Source: Maritimibacter dapengensis (GTDB taxonomy: Bacteria > Pseudomonadota > Alphaproteobacteria > Rhodobacterales > Rhodobacteraceae). From it: 64,000 bases of DNA. Where the stretch lies: contig NZ_JAHUZE010000002.1 in the NCBI RefSeq assembly GCF_019218265.1, forward strand, positions 434,001 through 498,000, written 5' to 3'. Shown here piece by piece: positions 42,346 through 50,414 of the stretch; position 1 is the stretch's first letter, and every line of letters begins with the position of its first letter. The position numbers were made by a program, and so were the translations under genes. The notes below the pieces were generated by a model. It was not told where the DNA came from, made no database searches, and saw nothing but the letters and a program-made list of their open reading frames with translations.

Positions 42346-43554
42346 ATGAGCCTTGACGCGCACTTGTCGCCGCACCGCTGGGTCGTGGTGTTCGCCTCGG
42401 CATTGATCCTTGCATTGGCGATGGGATCGGTCGTCAACGGCATGTCCGCTTACGTCGTGCCGTTGGAAACGCTGCATGGCTGGGATCGCGGCGACATCGC
42501 CCTGATCAACGTGGCCGGGATCGTCGGTCTGGCGGCCGGCGGCCTGTTGATGGGGCCGATCGCCGATCGTCGCGGAACACGGCCCGTGGTGCTTGTCGGC
42601 GTGACCGCGTTGGGGTTGGCCTATCTCGCGGCAGCGGCCGCAACGGCGCTTTGGCATTACTACGCCCTGATGTTTCTCGGCGGCTTTTTCGGCGCTGCGG
42701 CGATTTTCGCGCCGATCATGGCTTTCGTCGGCAAATGGTTTCCTGTGGGCGCGGGGCTCGCCATCGGGATTGCCTCGGCGGGGCAGGCGCTCGGTCAGGG
42801 CGGCGTGCCGTTCATGTCGTCCTACATGATCGAAAGCCTCGGGGTCTCCGGTGCGCTGGCATTGACCGGCGGACTGATGCTCGTGATCCTGATCCCGCTC
42901 GCGACGCTTCTGCGCCCGGTGCCCGCAGCGCGTACCGGACAGGCCGTGACGCGGGATGATGCCGAAGGCTATCCGCCCTTCCGCCTTGTCGTGCCGACGA
43001 TGTGCGTGGCCATCTTCCTGTGTTGCACCTGCATGTCGGTGCCGCTCATGCACCTCGTGCCTTACATCCAGGATTGCGGTTTCACGGCCGATCAGGCCGG
43101 TGGCGTCATTTTCCTGATGTTGATGGTCGGTATCCTCGGGCGTGTCGCCTTCGGAAAGTTTTCCGACATGATCGGTGCCATCCCCGCTTACATGGTCGCG
43201 ACCGCGTGGATGACGCTTCTGATCTACGGCTTCATTCTCATCAACGATCTCTCGGCGTTCTACCTGTATGCCCCGATCTACGGTTTCGGTTATGCCGGCG
43301 TCATGACCGGCGTTCTGACCACCATCTCCGCCAACACGCCGCCGTCGCGCCGCGCGTTCGCCGTTGGCGCCGTCACCACATTCGGTTGGCTCGGCCATGC
43401 CAACGGCGGGTTTATGGGCGGCTGGCTCTATGACCTGACCGCGGATTATTCCGTCGCCTATGGTGTGGCCGCCTTGTCGGGCGCGCTGAACCTCGTCGTC
43501 GTCGGCTGGCTCTATTACATGATCCGCAGGCCGCAGCAGCCCGTGCCAGCCTGA
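42346..43554 (+). CDS. MFS transporter, oxalate/formate antiporter-like
   Basis: A 402-residue, twelve-helix major facilitator carrier. The loop 2-3 motif is GPIADRRGTRPVVLVG, with a related GKFSDMIGAIPAY in the second half. Its general pattern is that of the monocarboxylate/oxalate-formate group; the substrate is not readable. A strong GGAGGGG site precedes the ATG. It follows the second glpD by 52 bp and may be co-transcribed with it. Confidence 0.8.
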   Translation: MSLDAHLSPHRWVVVFASALILALAMGSVVNGMSAYVVPLETLHGWDRGDIALINVAGIVGLAAGGLLMGPIADRRGTRPVVLVGVTALGLAYLAAAAATALWHYYALMFLGGFFGAAAIFAPIMAFVGKWFPVGAGLAIGIASAGQALGQGGVPFMSSYMIESLGVSGALALTGGLMLVILIPLATLLRPVPAARTGQAVTRDDAEGYPPFRLVVPTMCVAIFLCCTCMSVPLMHLVPYIQDCGFTADQAGGVIFLMLMVGILGRVAFGKFSDMIGAIPAYMVATAWMTLLIYGFILINDLSAFYLYAPIYGFGYAGVMTGVLTTISANTPPSRRAFAVGAVTTFGWLGHANGGFMGGWLYDLTADYSVAYGVAALSGALNLVVVGWLYYMIRRPQQPVPA

Positions 43555-43598
43555 TCACGGCATCTTGCACCCGGACCTGAGCCGCCTATACCTGCCGT

Positions 43599-44666
43599 AT
43601 GCGTGTCCCTCCTCCCCGACATCTTGTCTTCTCCGCAGCCCTGCTCGTCGTGGGCGCGGCGCTCGGGTTCGTGTTCCTCTGGATCGGAACGCCGCTGCCC
43701 TTCATGCTGGGCAGCCTGATCGGCTCGGCGATCATCGCCATGACCTTCGGACACAGCTTTCCCGAGGGCTACGTCTTCCCCATGCGGTTCCGCGAGGTTT
43801 TCGTCGGCGTGATCGGCGTGATGATCGGAGCGCAGGTGACGCCGGAAATCCTCTCGCTGATCCCCAAGATGGCCTATTCGATCCCGGCCATCCTCATCTT
43901 CGTCGTTATTGCGCATTGGGGAAATTACAGGATTTTCCGGGGGTTGGGCAGGCTCGACCCTCACACGGCCTATTATTCCGGGTCGCCGGGCGGGCTTATG
44001 GAGGCCATCGCGTTCGGTGAGGAGGACGGAGCCGATCTGCGCGTTCTGACGATCCTGCAATTTCTACGGATCATCGTCGTGGTCGCCATCCTGCCGTTCG
44101 CGATTTCGATTTACGAAGGGGCACCGGTGGGGTCTGCGGCAGGGCTTTCGTTCTCCGACGACCCCGCGCAATGGCACGATATCGCGTTGACCCTCGCACT
44201 CGCGGTGATTGGGTTATGGCTCGGCGGGCTGGTGCGCGTACCGGCGGCGCAGCTGACCGGACCGCTGCTTCTCGTCGGGGTCGCGTCGGGCTTCGGGCTG
44301 ATCGACCTCGTCATCCCCGCGTGGCTCGTCGCGACCGCGCAGGTCGTTCTTGGCACGAGCCTTGGCCTTCGTTTCGTGGGGCTTACGCGCCGGATGCTGG
44401 TGCAGGGTCTTGGTCTCGCCACCGTGTCGGGGGCGTTCATGCTGGGTCTTGGTGTGCTGTTCGCCTTCGCGCTATCGCGGTTCGCCGGATTGGACATGGA
44501 AACGCTCATCATCAGCTTCGCGCCCGGTGGCGTCACTGAAATGAGCCTTATCGCCTTGTCGCTGACGGGCAATCCGGCCTTCGTCACGCTTCATCATCTC
44601 GTCCGCATTCTCGCCGCGGTGGGGGAGCTGGCACTGGTCAAGAAGCTCGGCTGGCTGAACCGCTGA
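43599..44666 (+). CDS. AbrB-family membrane protein (AbrB duplication type)
   Basis: A 355-residue membrane protein with about ten helices in two related halves. Each half begins with a PFMLGSLIGSAII- or AQLTGPLLLVGVAS-like segment, as expected for the AbrB duplication family, which resembles YgiV/ammonia monooxygenase-like transporters despite the regulator name. Conserved YYSGSPGGLMEAIAFG and FAPGGVTEMSLIAL mark the two halves. It lies 44 bp after the MFS gene. Its substrate is unknown. Confidence 0.78.
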   Translation: MRVPPPRHLVFSAALLVVGAALGFVFLWIGTPLPFMLGSLIGSAIIAMTFGHSFPEGYVFPMRFREVFVGVIGVMIGAQVTPEILSLIPKMAYSIPAILIFVVIAHWGNYRIFRGLGRLDPHTAYYSGSPGGLMEAIAFGEEDGADLRVLTILQFLRIIVVVAILPFAISIYEGAPVGSAAGLSFSDDPAQWHDIALTLALAVIGLWLGGLVRVPAAQLTGPLLLVGVASGFGLIDLVIPAWLVATAQVVLGTSLGLRFVGLTRRMLVQGLGLATVSGAFMLGLGVLFAFALSRFAGLDMETLIISFAPGGVTEMSLIALSLTGNPAFVTLHHLVRILAAVGELALVKKLGWLNR

Positions 44667-44669
44667 CGC

Positions 44670-44954
44670 CTACTTGTTCGCGTCGATCCAGCGGCTCATC
44701 AACCCTGCGTCTCGGAAGCATTCGTCCGGGATCGCCCGCCGCTTGATGCGCGAAATCTTCTCCGCGAACGCCACCTGCCGCGACGTGGCGCTGCCGCCGG
44801 TCGTGTTCCGCGTCTTGTGCCGATCAATCCAGCTCGACAGCGCCTGCCGGGTCTCGAGCGACCCGCGCGGGATGGGCATATCCAGTTTCCGCGCAATGGC
44901 GCGCGCGTAGTTCAATTGCTTGTCGGTCGGGGGAAGGGGGTTCGTTTCGTACAT
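44670..44954 (-). CDS. Two-repeat small protein behind a LexA box
   Basis: A 94-residue, strongly basic protein of unknown function, starting MYETNPLPPTDKQLNYA after GGGAGA. It is an internal duplication: residues about 9-49 (TDKQLNYARAIARKL ... LSSWIDRHK) and 55-94 (TSRQVAFAEKISRIK ... LMSRWIDANK) align. The Q-hydrophobic-x-(Y/F)-A-x-x-I pattern recalls short nucleic-acid-associated repeats, a recollection I could not check. A LexA-type box lies 25 bp upstream, so it is probably part of the SOS response. It is convergent with the AbrB-family gene (3-bp gap). Confidence 0.75.
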   Translation of the reverse strand: MYETNPLPPTDKQLNYARAIARKLDMPIPRGSLETRQALSSWIDRHKTRNTTGGSATSRQVAFAEKISRIKRRAIPDECFRDAGLMSRWIDANK

Positions 44955-44978
44955 GTTCGCGTCTCCCAAGCTCAATGA

Positions 44979-44993
44979 GAACATAAATAGAAC
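44979..44993 (-). promoter_or_regulatory. LexA box upstream of the two-repeat protein
   Basis: GAACATAAATAGAAC (minus strand GTTC-N7-GTTC) is the alphaproteobacterial LexA operator pattern. It overlaps a second GAACATTTGTTC palindrome and ends 25 bp before the ATG, a position that would block the promoter. Confidence 0.75.
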
Positions 44994-45119
44994 ATTTGTT
45001 CTCACCTGCCAAGTCTTGTGGTATCAACGCTTCGTGATGCCATATGTTCCCGCCCCGGACGGGTGTTGGGACGCAGGAATTACGTGGATCGGGGCGAATT
45101 TGTGCCAAAGTGGGGTAGG

Positions 45120-46283
45120 TCAGGCCGGAAGCTGACGGATGGGATCGCCTTGCGGGGTGGAGAGCCACTCCGCACCCGTTTCGGTCACGACGACGTTCTC
45201 CTCGTGCACCATGATCCGGCCCGGTCCCGTCTCGATCCCCGGCTCGAGCGTCAGCACCATGCCCGGTTGCAGCACCGTGTCGTCCGCAGCGATCAGAGAT
45301 GGGGGCTCGGTCAGAGACATGCCAAGGCCGTGACCAAGGCGACCTCCGTCCGTGCCCGCACCGCCCTTGGTCAGGAGGCGGTCCATGGCGTGAAACGCCT
45401 CGGCGGCGGTCGCGCCGGGACGCAGGCATTCAAAACTCGCGCGCGTGGCGTCGATCAACGTCGCATGGGCATCCTGAACCGCGCGCGACGGCTCCCCCAC
45501 GCTATAATTCCTGTCGAAGTCGCAGAAATACCCGTCGCGCATCAGTCCGGTATCGAGCATCAGCACGTCACCCGCGACAAGCGGCGCGGTCGTCGCGGGC
45601 GAAATCACGTCGCCATAGCCGCCGGGGCCAGCGCCGCCTGCGAGGTAAGGCACCCAATCCGCCCCTTCCTCGAGACAGAGCATCTGGAACCTGCGAAAGA
45701 CTTCGGCCAGCGGTGTTCCGGCCTGCGCAATTTCATGGACCCGGTCGAACGCACGATCGGCGACGGCACAGGCTTCGCGGATCAGGTCGATCTCAAGCGG
45801 TGATTTCACCATCCGCGTCCCGCGCATCACGCCCGCGTCGTCCGTGAACAGGCGGTCGGGCAGGGCGCGCTGGAGCCGCTCCCAATCGGCCAGAGGCATC
45901 CTCACATGCGTCTCCCGGCCCGATGGCACCGCGACCTTCTCGCCAGTCCCGGTCACATCGCGCAGCGCATCGGCGAGCAACCCGATACCGTCATCGGTAT
46001 AGTCCGGCGCGCGCCACGTGCGGATGTCGTCGATCCAGCTTTGCCCCATCAGGTTCGCCCCGATCGAGGGGATGACAGCAACCGGATCGCCCGTGGCAGG
46101 AACGATCACGAACCACGGTCGTGTCGGGCTTTCCCAGAACCGGGTCAGAAAGCCGGTGACGTAGCGGATGTCTGCGTCTGTCGTCAGCAAAAGCGCGTCA
46201 CGCCCCTCACGCGCCATGCCTGCCTGTGTCGTCGCGACGCGGTCGCGATACTCGCTGTCCGGAACCCTGGCCGGTCCCGTCAT
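45120..46283 (-). CDS. M24-family metallopeptidase (Xaa-Pro peptidase-like)
   Basis: A 387-residue protein with an N-terminal creatinase-like domain (about 10-150) and a C-terminal pita-bread catalytic domain. The five metal ligands are visible: Asp in VLMLDTG, Asp in CDFDRNYSV, His in LGHGLGMS, Glu in TLEPGI and Glu in HEENVVV. The family includes proline peptidases, creatinase and ectoine hydrolase. Its start overlaps the dpaL-like gene by four bases, so it probably acts in the same amino-compound pathway as the tpa-like aminotransferase. Confidence 0.8.
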   Translation of the reverse strand: MTGPARVPDSEYRDRVATTQAGMAREGRDALLLTTDADIRYVTGFLTRFWESPTRPWFVIVPATGDPVAVIPSIGANLMGQSWIDDIRTWRAPDYTDDGIGLLADALRDVTGTGEKVAVPSGRETHVRMPLADWERLQRALPDRLFTDDAGVMRGTRMVKSPLEIDLIREACAVADRAFDRVHEIAQAGTPLAEVFRRFQMLCLEEGADWVPYLAGGAGPGGYGDVISPATTAPLVAGDVLMLDTGLMRDGYFCDFDRNYSVGEPSRAVQDAHATLIDATRASFECLRPGATAAEAFHAMDRLLTKGGAGTDGGRLGHGLGMSLTEPPSLIAADDTVLQPGMVLTLEPGIETGPGRIMVHEENVVVTETGAEWLSTPQGDPIRQLPA

Positions 46284-47314
46284 TCCGCGCGTTCCGACAA
46301 GATCGTGAGCACGCGAGACGAACCATCCAACCCAAACGCGCCCTGAGCCGCAATGCAGCCCGCAATCCCAGCGGCCCCCGATGGCGTTGTCCCGAGGCCA
46401 GCTGCGGCGCAGGCTTCGGCGCCTGCGGCACCCTCGGCTTCCGTGATGGTCAAGAAATCATCCGCATCGCGCGCAAGCCCCTTGAGCGCGATCAGCGACG
46501 GCTCCTTGCAATCCAGCCGGCCCATTTCTGAAACCGGGCCTTCTGCCACGGTCGGCGCACCCGCCTCGATGGAACCGAAGAGAGCAGTCGCGGCGTCAGG
46601 TTCGACGACTACGATCCGGGGCGTGTCGCCCCACATCCTGCGCGCACTGGCAGCGGCGGCACCGGCCAGACCGCCGACCCCGGCCTGAAGGAAGATATGG
46701 GTGGGCGGCGCGTCGAGCTGGTCTTCGATCTCGGCCATCAGGATCAGGTATCCCTCCATGAGGATATGTGGCAACTCGGCATACCCCGGCCATGAACTGT
46801 CAGACAAAAGAGCCGCGCCGGTGGCCTGGGCCTCGGCTTCCGCCGCCGCCATGCTGGCCTCATACGTTGCGCCGGCCCGCACGACCTCTGCGCCCTCGCG
46901 TTGCAGTCGTTCCGCAAAGGCGTCGGGGACGGTTTCCGACAGGAATATCCGTGACTTGGCGCCGAACGTTCGCGCGCCTGCCGCAACCGAAAGACCGTGG
47001 TTCCCCGCACTGGCCGCGACATATGTCTGACCTTTCGCGCGTCCTTCCTCCGCATGAACCGCGATGACATGCGCGGCCCCCAGCGCCTTGAAGCTGCCCA
47101 GACCCATCCGTCCACGCTCATCCTTGATCCGCATCTCGCCAACCCCTGCCAGCCCAGCAAGCGCGGGCGAGGCGACGAGCGGTGTGACCCGGTGCTCCGG
47201 GCAGCGGTCGATCCGGGTGAGCGCGGCGCGTGCGTCGCTTTTCGGATAGGGCATCTGTTCGAGGGCCGGGTGGTCCAGCCCCGTCTTGCGATAAGGGTTC
47301 GCGGCTCGCCGCAT
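46280..47314 (-). CDS. PLP-dependent ammonia-lyase, diaminopropionate type
   Basis: A 344-residue fold-type II PLP enzyme. The cofactor lysine lies in GSFKALGAAHVI, the phosphate-binding loop is a glycine-rich AGVGGLAGAA, and the sequence KDERGRMGLGSFK resembles diaminopropionate ammonia-lyase (DpaL). The ATG at 47314 shares a base with the aminotransferase stop (TGATG). A serine/threonine dehydratase-like activity is an alternative. The N-terminal extension available in frame overlaps the aminotransferase gene and was not used. Confidence 0.72.
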   Translation of the reverse strand: MRRAANPYRKTGLDHPALEQMPYPKSDARAALTRIDRCPEHRVTPLVASPALAGLAGVGEMRIKDERGRMGLGSFKALGAAHVIAVHAEEGRAKGQTYVAASAGNHGLSVAAGARTFGAKSRIFLSETVPDAFAERLQREGAEVVRAGATYEASMAAAEAEAQATGAALLSDSSWPGYAELPHILMEGYLILMAEIEDQLDAPPTHIFLQAGVGGLAGAAAASARRMWGDTPRIVVVEPDAATALFGSIEAGAPTVAEGPVSEMGRLDCKEPSLIALKGLARDADDFLTITEAEGAAGAEACAAAGLGTTPSGAAGIAGCIAAQGAFGLDGSSRVLTILSERAE

Positions 47315-48711
47315 CAGCCCCCGAACACCTCGGACAAGGCCCCGTCGACGGCTTCCGTAATCGCGTCGATATCGGCTGCGGTGGCGATCAGGGCGGGCGA
47401 GAAGCACAGAACGTTGTTCAGCCCCGGAACCGATCTGTTGGACGCCCCGATGATGACCCCGCGCGCGGCGCAGGCGGCGACCACGGCCCCGATGTCGGCC
47501 TCGGACACGACCTCTTTCGTCTTGCGGTCCTTCACAAGTTCGAGCCCCTGGAAAAGCCCGATTCCGCGAACGTCACCGATCACCTCATGCTTTTCTTCCA
47601 GCGCCTTGAGGTTCGCGGTCAGCCGCTCGCCCATCTTGGCGGTGTTCTCGACCAGCCCTTCATCCTCGATGATCCGCATGTTCTCGAGCGCCGCCGCCGG
47701 GCCGCCGGTGCAACCCCCGAAGGTCGAGATGTCGCGGAAATGGTCGAGCTTGTCTTCCGGGTGCTCCTTGAACATGTCGAACACCCGCTCGGTCGTGACG
47801 CAGCAGGCGATGGCGGCATAGCCGGATGCGACACCCTTGGCGAGCGTCACGAAATCCGGCTCGATCCCGTAATGCTGGTAGCCGAACCACTTGCCGGTCC
47901 GCCCCATGCCGCACACGACCTCGTCGATATGCAAAAGCACGTCGTATTTCCGGCAGATCTCCTGCACCCGGTCCCAGTAGCCGGGCGGGGGTGTGATGAC
48001 GCCGCCGCCTGCGGTGATCGGCTCCAGGCAAAGCGCGCCTACGGTGTCGGGGCCTTCGGCGAGGATGGTCTCCTCGATGGTCTGGGCCGCAACATAGCCG
48101 TATTCCTCCTCAGAGAGGTCGCCAAGACCCTGATCCGCCGCGCGGTAATACATGCAATGCGGCACGCGCACGAAATCCGGAGCCAATGGCCCGTATTGCA
48201 TGACGCGCTCGTCCTGACCGCCCGCCGACATCGTGCCATAGGTGCCGCCATGATAGTCGCGGTCGCGGTAGAGGATCTTCGTCTTCTTGCCCCCGTATTT
48301 CTTGTGCGCGATCTGGCGCACCATCTTGAAGGCTTTCTCGTTCGCCTCCGACCCTGAGTTGCAATAATAGACCCGGCTCATCCCCGGCATCTTCTCGATC
48401 AGCTTCTCGGCGAAAATCGCGCCGGGCACGGTTCCGGCGGCCCCCGCGAAGTAGTTCATCTTCACAAGCTGGTCTCGGACCGCATCGGCGATGCTCTCGC
48501 GCCCGTAGCCCACGTTCACCGTCCAGACAGCCCCCGACACGGCGTCGATGAACTCGCGCCCCTGCTGGTCCCAGACCCGAATGCCTTTGCCCTCGACGAT
48601 GATACGCGGCTCGCCCGTCTCGAAGGGTTTGTGCTGCACGAGATGGTGCCAGACATGCGCCTTGTCGGCCTCGACGACATGGGAAATGTCGTTGTCGGTA
48701 TAGCCGTCCAT
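47314..48711 (-). CDS. tpa: Class III aminotransferase, taurine-pyruvate aminotransferase-like
   Basis: A 465-residue PLP aminotransferase. It has NSGSEANEKAFKMVRQIAH, the cofactor Asp in LLHIDEVVCGMGRTG and the Schiff-base lysine in TLAKGVASGYAAIA. The N terminus (NDISHVVEADKAHVWHHLVQ) and overall pattern match Tpa as known in roseobacters, which moves the amino group of taurine to pyruvate giving sulfoacetaldehyde. It is first in an operon with dpaL-like and M24 genes joined by 1-4-base overlaps. No sulfoacetaldehyde acetyltransferase or TauR lies nearby, so the substrate is open. Confidence 0.72.
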   Translation of the reverse strand: MDGYTDNDISHVVEADKAHVWHHLVQHKPFETGEPRIIVEGKGIRVWDQQGREFIDAVSGAVWTVNVGYGRESIADAVRDQLVKMNYFAGAAGTVPGAIFAEKLIEKMPGMSRVYYCNSGSEANEKAFKMVRQIAHKKYGGKKTKILYRDRDYHGGTYGTMSAGGQDERVMQYGPLAPDFVRVPHCMYYRAADQGLGDLSEEEYGYVAAQTIEETILAEGPDTVGALCLEPITAGGGVITPPPGYWDRVQEICRKYDVLLHIDEVVCGMGRTGKWFGYQHYGIEPDFVTLAKGVASGYAAIACCVTTERVFDMFKEHPEDKLDHFRDISTFGGCTGGPAAALENMRIIEDEGLVENTAKMGERLTANLKALEEKHEVIGDVRGIGLFQGLELVKDRKTKEVVSEADIGAVVAACAARGVIIGASNRSVPGLNNVLCFSPALIATAADIDAITEAVDGALSEVFGG

Positions 48712-48747
48712 GAAGAACCTCCGGGGTCGTTTGGTGGGTTTTGATTA

Positions 48748-48757
48748 TTTGATCAAA
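48748..48757. promoter_or_regulatory. TTTGATCAAA palindrome in the tpa-thioesterase divergent region
   Basis: The 135-bp divergent gap 48712-48846 contains TTTGATCAAA inside an AT-rich block (TTGATTATTTGATCAAAAAA), about 37 bp upstream of the tpa-like ATG. Its symmetry suggests a regulator site; the regulator is unknown. Confidence 0.35.
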
Positions 48758-48846
48758 AAAACGATAGGCAGGGCGGGGTGTCTTGTAAATGGACGACTTG
48801 TGGGTGGGGGCCTGACTGATAACTTGGTCTCAAAACGGAGGGACCA

Positions 48847-49230
48847 ATGACCGAAACCATGCCCGAGAGCCATGCGGTGCTGCGCACCGTCGCCATGCCG
48901 TCCGACGTCAATGGCGCGGGCGATATTTTCGGCGGATGGGTGCTGAGCCAGATGGATATCGCCGGCGGCATCATCGCAATCGAGAGGGCCGGGGGCCGTG
49001 TGGCGACCGTCGCGGTCGAGGCGATGAAGTTCATCAGGCCGGTGAAGATCAACGACATCCTGTGCATCTACGGTGAAGTCGAAAGCGTGGGCACCACCTC
49101 GATCGCGGTCCGGCTCGATGCCTGGGTGCTGCGCGGATACAAAGGGGCGAGCGAGAAGGTGACGGAAGGCGTATTCACCTTCGTGGCGCTGGATGAAGAG
49201 GGCAAAAAGCGACCCATCCACAACACCTGA
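48847..49230 (+). CDS. Acyl-CoA thioesterase, YciA-like hotdog protein
   Basis: A 127-residue single hotdog-fold thioesterase. The motif NGAGDIFGGWVLSQMDIAGGI carries the family's catalytic Asp/Asn region, followed by ATVAVEAMKFIRPVKI. It probably hydrolyses acyl-CoA esters in the cytoplasm. A GGAGG-like site (ACGGAGGGACC) precedes the ATG. It is divergent from the tpa-like operon. Confidence 0.85.
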   Translation: MTETMPESHAVLRTVAMPSDVNGAGDIFGGWVLSQMDIAGGIIAIERAGGRVATVAVEAMKFIRPVKINDILCIYGEVESVGTTSIAVRLDAWVLRGYKGASEKVTEGVFTFVALDEEGKKRPIHNT

Positions 49231-49312
49231 CGAAGAAGCGAACCGGCGCGATTGATCGGCATGCTATTCCGGCCTATCCGTCGTTCGAAAAGGTCGCGCG
49301 AGAGGCACCGAA

Positions 49313-50344
49313 ATGATGTTCAATCCATTGCGGCGCTATGGCATTTGCCTGCCCAAGGTCCTGTTCGGGCTTGGCTTTCTGTTGATCGCACTCGCCCAAC
49401 CCGTCCGCGCCGAGGTCAGATACTCATTCGGTGACCGGATCCCCTCCCATCACGGCGGATACTGGCTTGAAGGCATGCCGTCGGTCTATTTCTCCGACAC
49501 CGGCGAAACCCGGTTCGAAAAGGCCGGTCGCACCTTCGCGCAGTCCATCGGCGGGCCGAAAACCTGGGGCACGGAAATGGCCAACATCGGCCTCTTTCCG
49601 TTCCGCGAGCCGGTGATCGCCGGCGCGGCGGCGCTGGGCATCGGCGTGCTCATGGCCAACGACTACAAGCTCACGGCCTATTATCAGGACAAGATCGAAC
49701 CGCTGTTCGACTGGTTCACCCCCGGACCGATCATCCCGCGTGATGCCGCCCCGTTTCTGGGCCGGATCTCCTATGAAGATCAATACATGCTCGCGGGTAT
49801 GGGGCTGACCTACGCCTACGGCTTCGCGTTCAACGACGAGCGCGCGCAGGTCGCGGCGCTCCTGTCCGCAAAGGCAGTGGCCTATTCCTTTGTCACGACG
49901 CAACTCGTCCTGAAACCGATGTTCGGGCGGATGCGCCCGGTGCCCAACCTGTCGACCTTTCCCGGCGGCGAAGCGGGCGCTCGGAAAATCGGCTATTCCA
50001 CCAACCCGTTCCAGTTCGGCAAGGCCCCCGGTATCCAGATCAACGGGCGTGTCGGCACGGCATTTCCATCCTACCATTACACGCAGTATTTCGCGGTCGC
50101 GCGGGTCTATTCCGGCGTCTACGACAATTCCTGGGTGCCATACCTCGTGGCAGGGGCGGCTGCGGTGTCGAACATCCGCGGACACCACCATTGGGTGAGC
50201 GACATGGCGGCGGGCGCGGTGGTCGGCACCATCATCGGCCAGACCGTGCTCGACAGCTACGTGGAGCGCCGGGGGTTGAACATGACCGTCATGCCGAACC
50301 TCTCGACCAAGGGCGTCGGCGCGACGTTCCACATGACCTTCTGA
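49313..50344 (+). CDS. Secreted PAP2-family phosphatase
   Basis: A 343-residue protein with an N-terminal signal sequence (VLFGLGFLLIALAQPVRA, cut near residue 30) and a PAP2 domain in its C-terminal half. The three phosphatase motifs are present in modified form: KPMFGRMRP, FPSYHYTQ (usual PSGH, here Ser-Tyr-His) and GHHHWVSDMAAG. It probably acts on lipid phosphates or other phosphate esters outside the inner membrane. It lies upstream of uvrD with the LexA box between them. Confidence 0.75.
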   Translation: MMFNPLRRYGICLPKVLFGLGFLLIALAQPVRAEVRYSFGDRIPSHHGGYWLEGMPSVYFSDTGETRFEKAGRTFAQSIGGPKTWGTEMANIGLFPFREPVIAGAAALGIGVLMANDYKLTAYYQDKIEPLFDWFTPGPIIPRDAAPFLGRISYEDQYMLAGMGLTYAYGFAFNDERAQVAALLSAKAVAYSFVTTQLVLKPMFGRMRPVPNLSTFPGGEAGARKIGYSTNPFQFGKAPGIQINGRVGTAFPSYHYTQYFAVARVYSGVYDNSWVPYLVAGAAAVSNIRGHHHWVSDMAAGAVVGTIIGQTVLDSYVERRGLNMTVMPNLSTKGVGATFHMTF

Positions 50345-50360
50345 CAGGTCTGACGCGCAA

Positions 50361-50375
50361 GAACATATATCGAAC
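50361..50375 (+). promoter_or_regulatory. LexA box upstream of uvrD
   Basis: GAACATATATCGAAC fits GAAC-N7-GAAC, the alphaproteobacterial LexA operator. It lies 40 bp before the uvrD ATG, so uvrD is predicted to be induced by DNA damage. Confidence 0.8.
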
Positions 50376-50414
50376 ACCTTTTCCTTGCGCCCCGCCTGCG
50401 ATAGGCTCCCGCGC

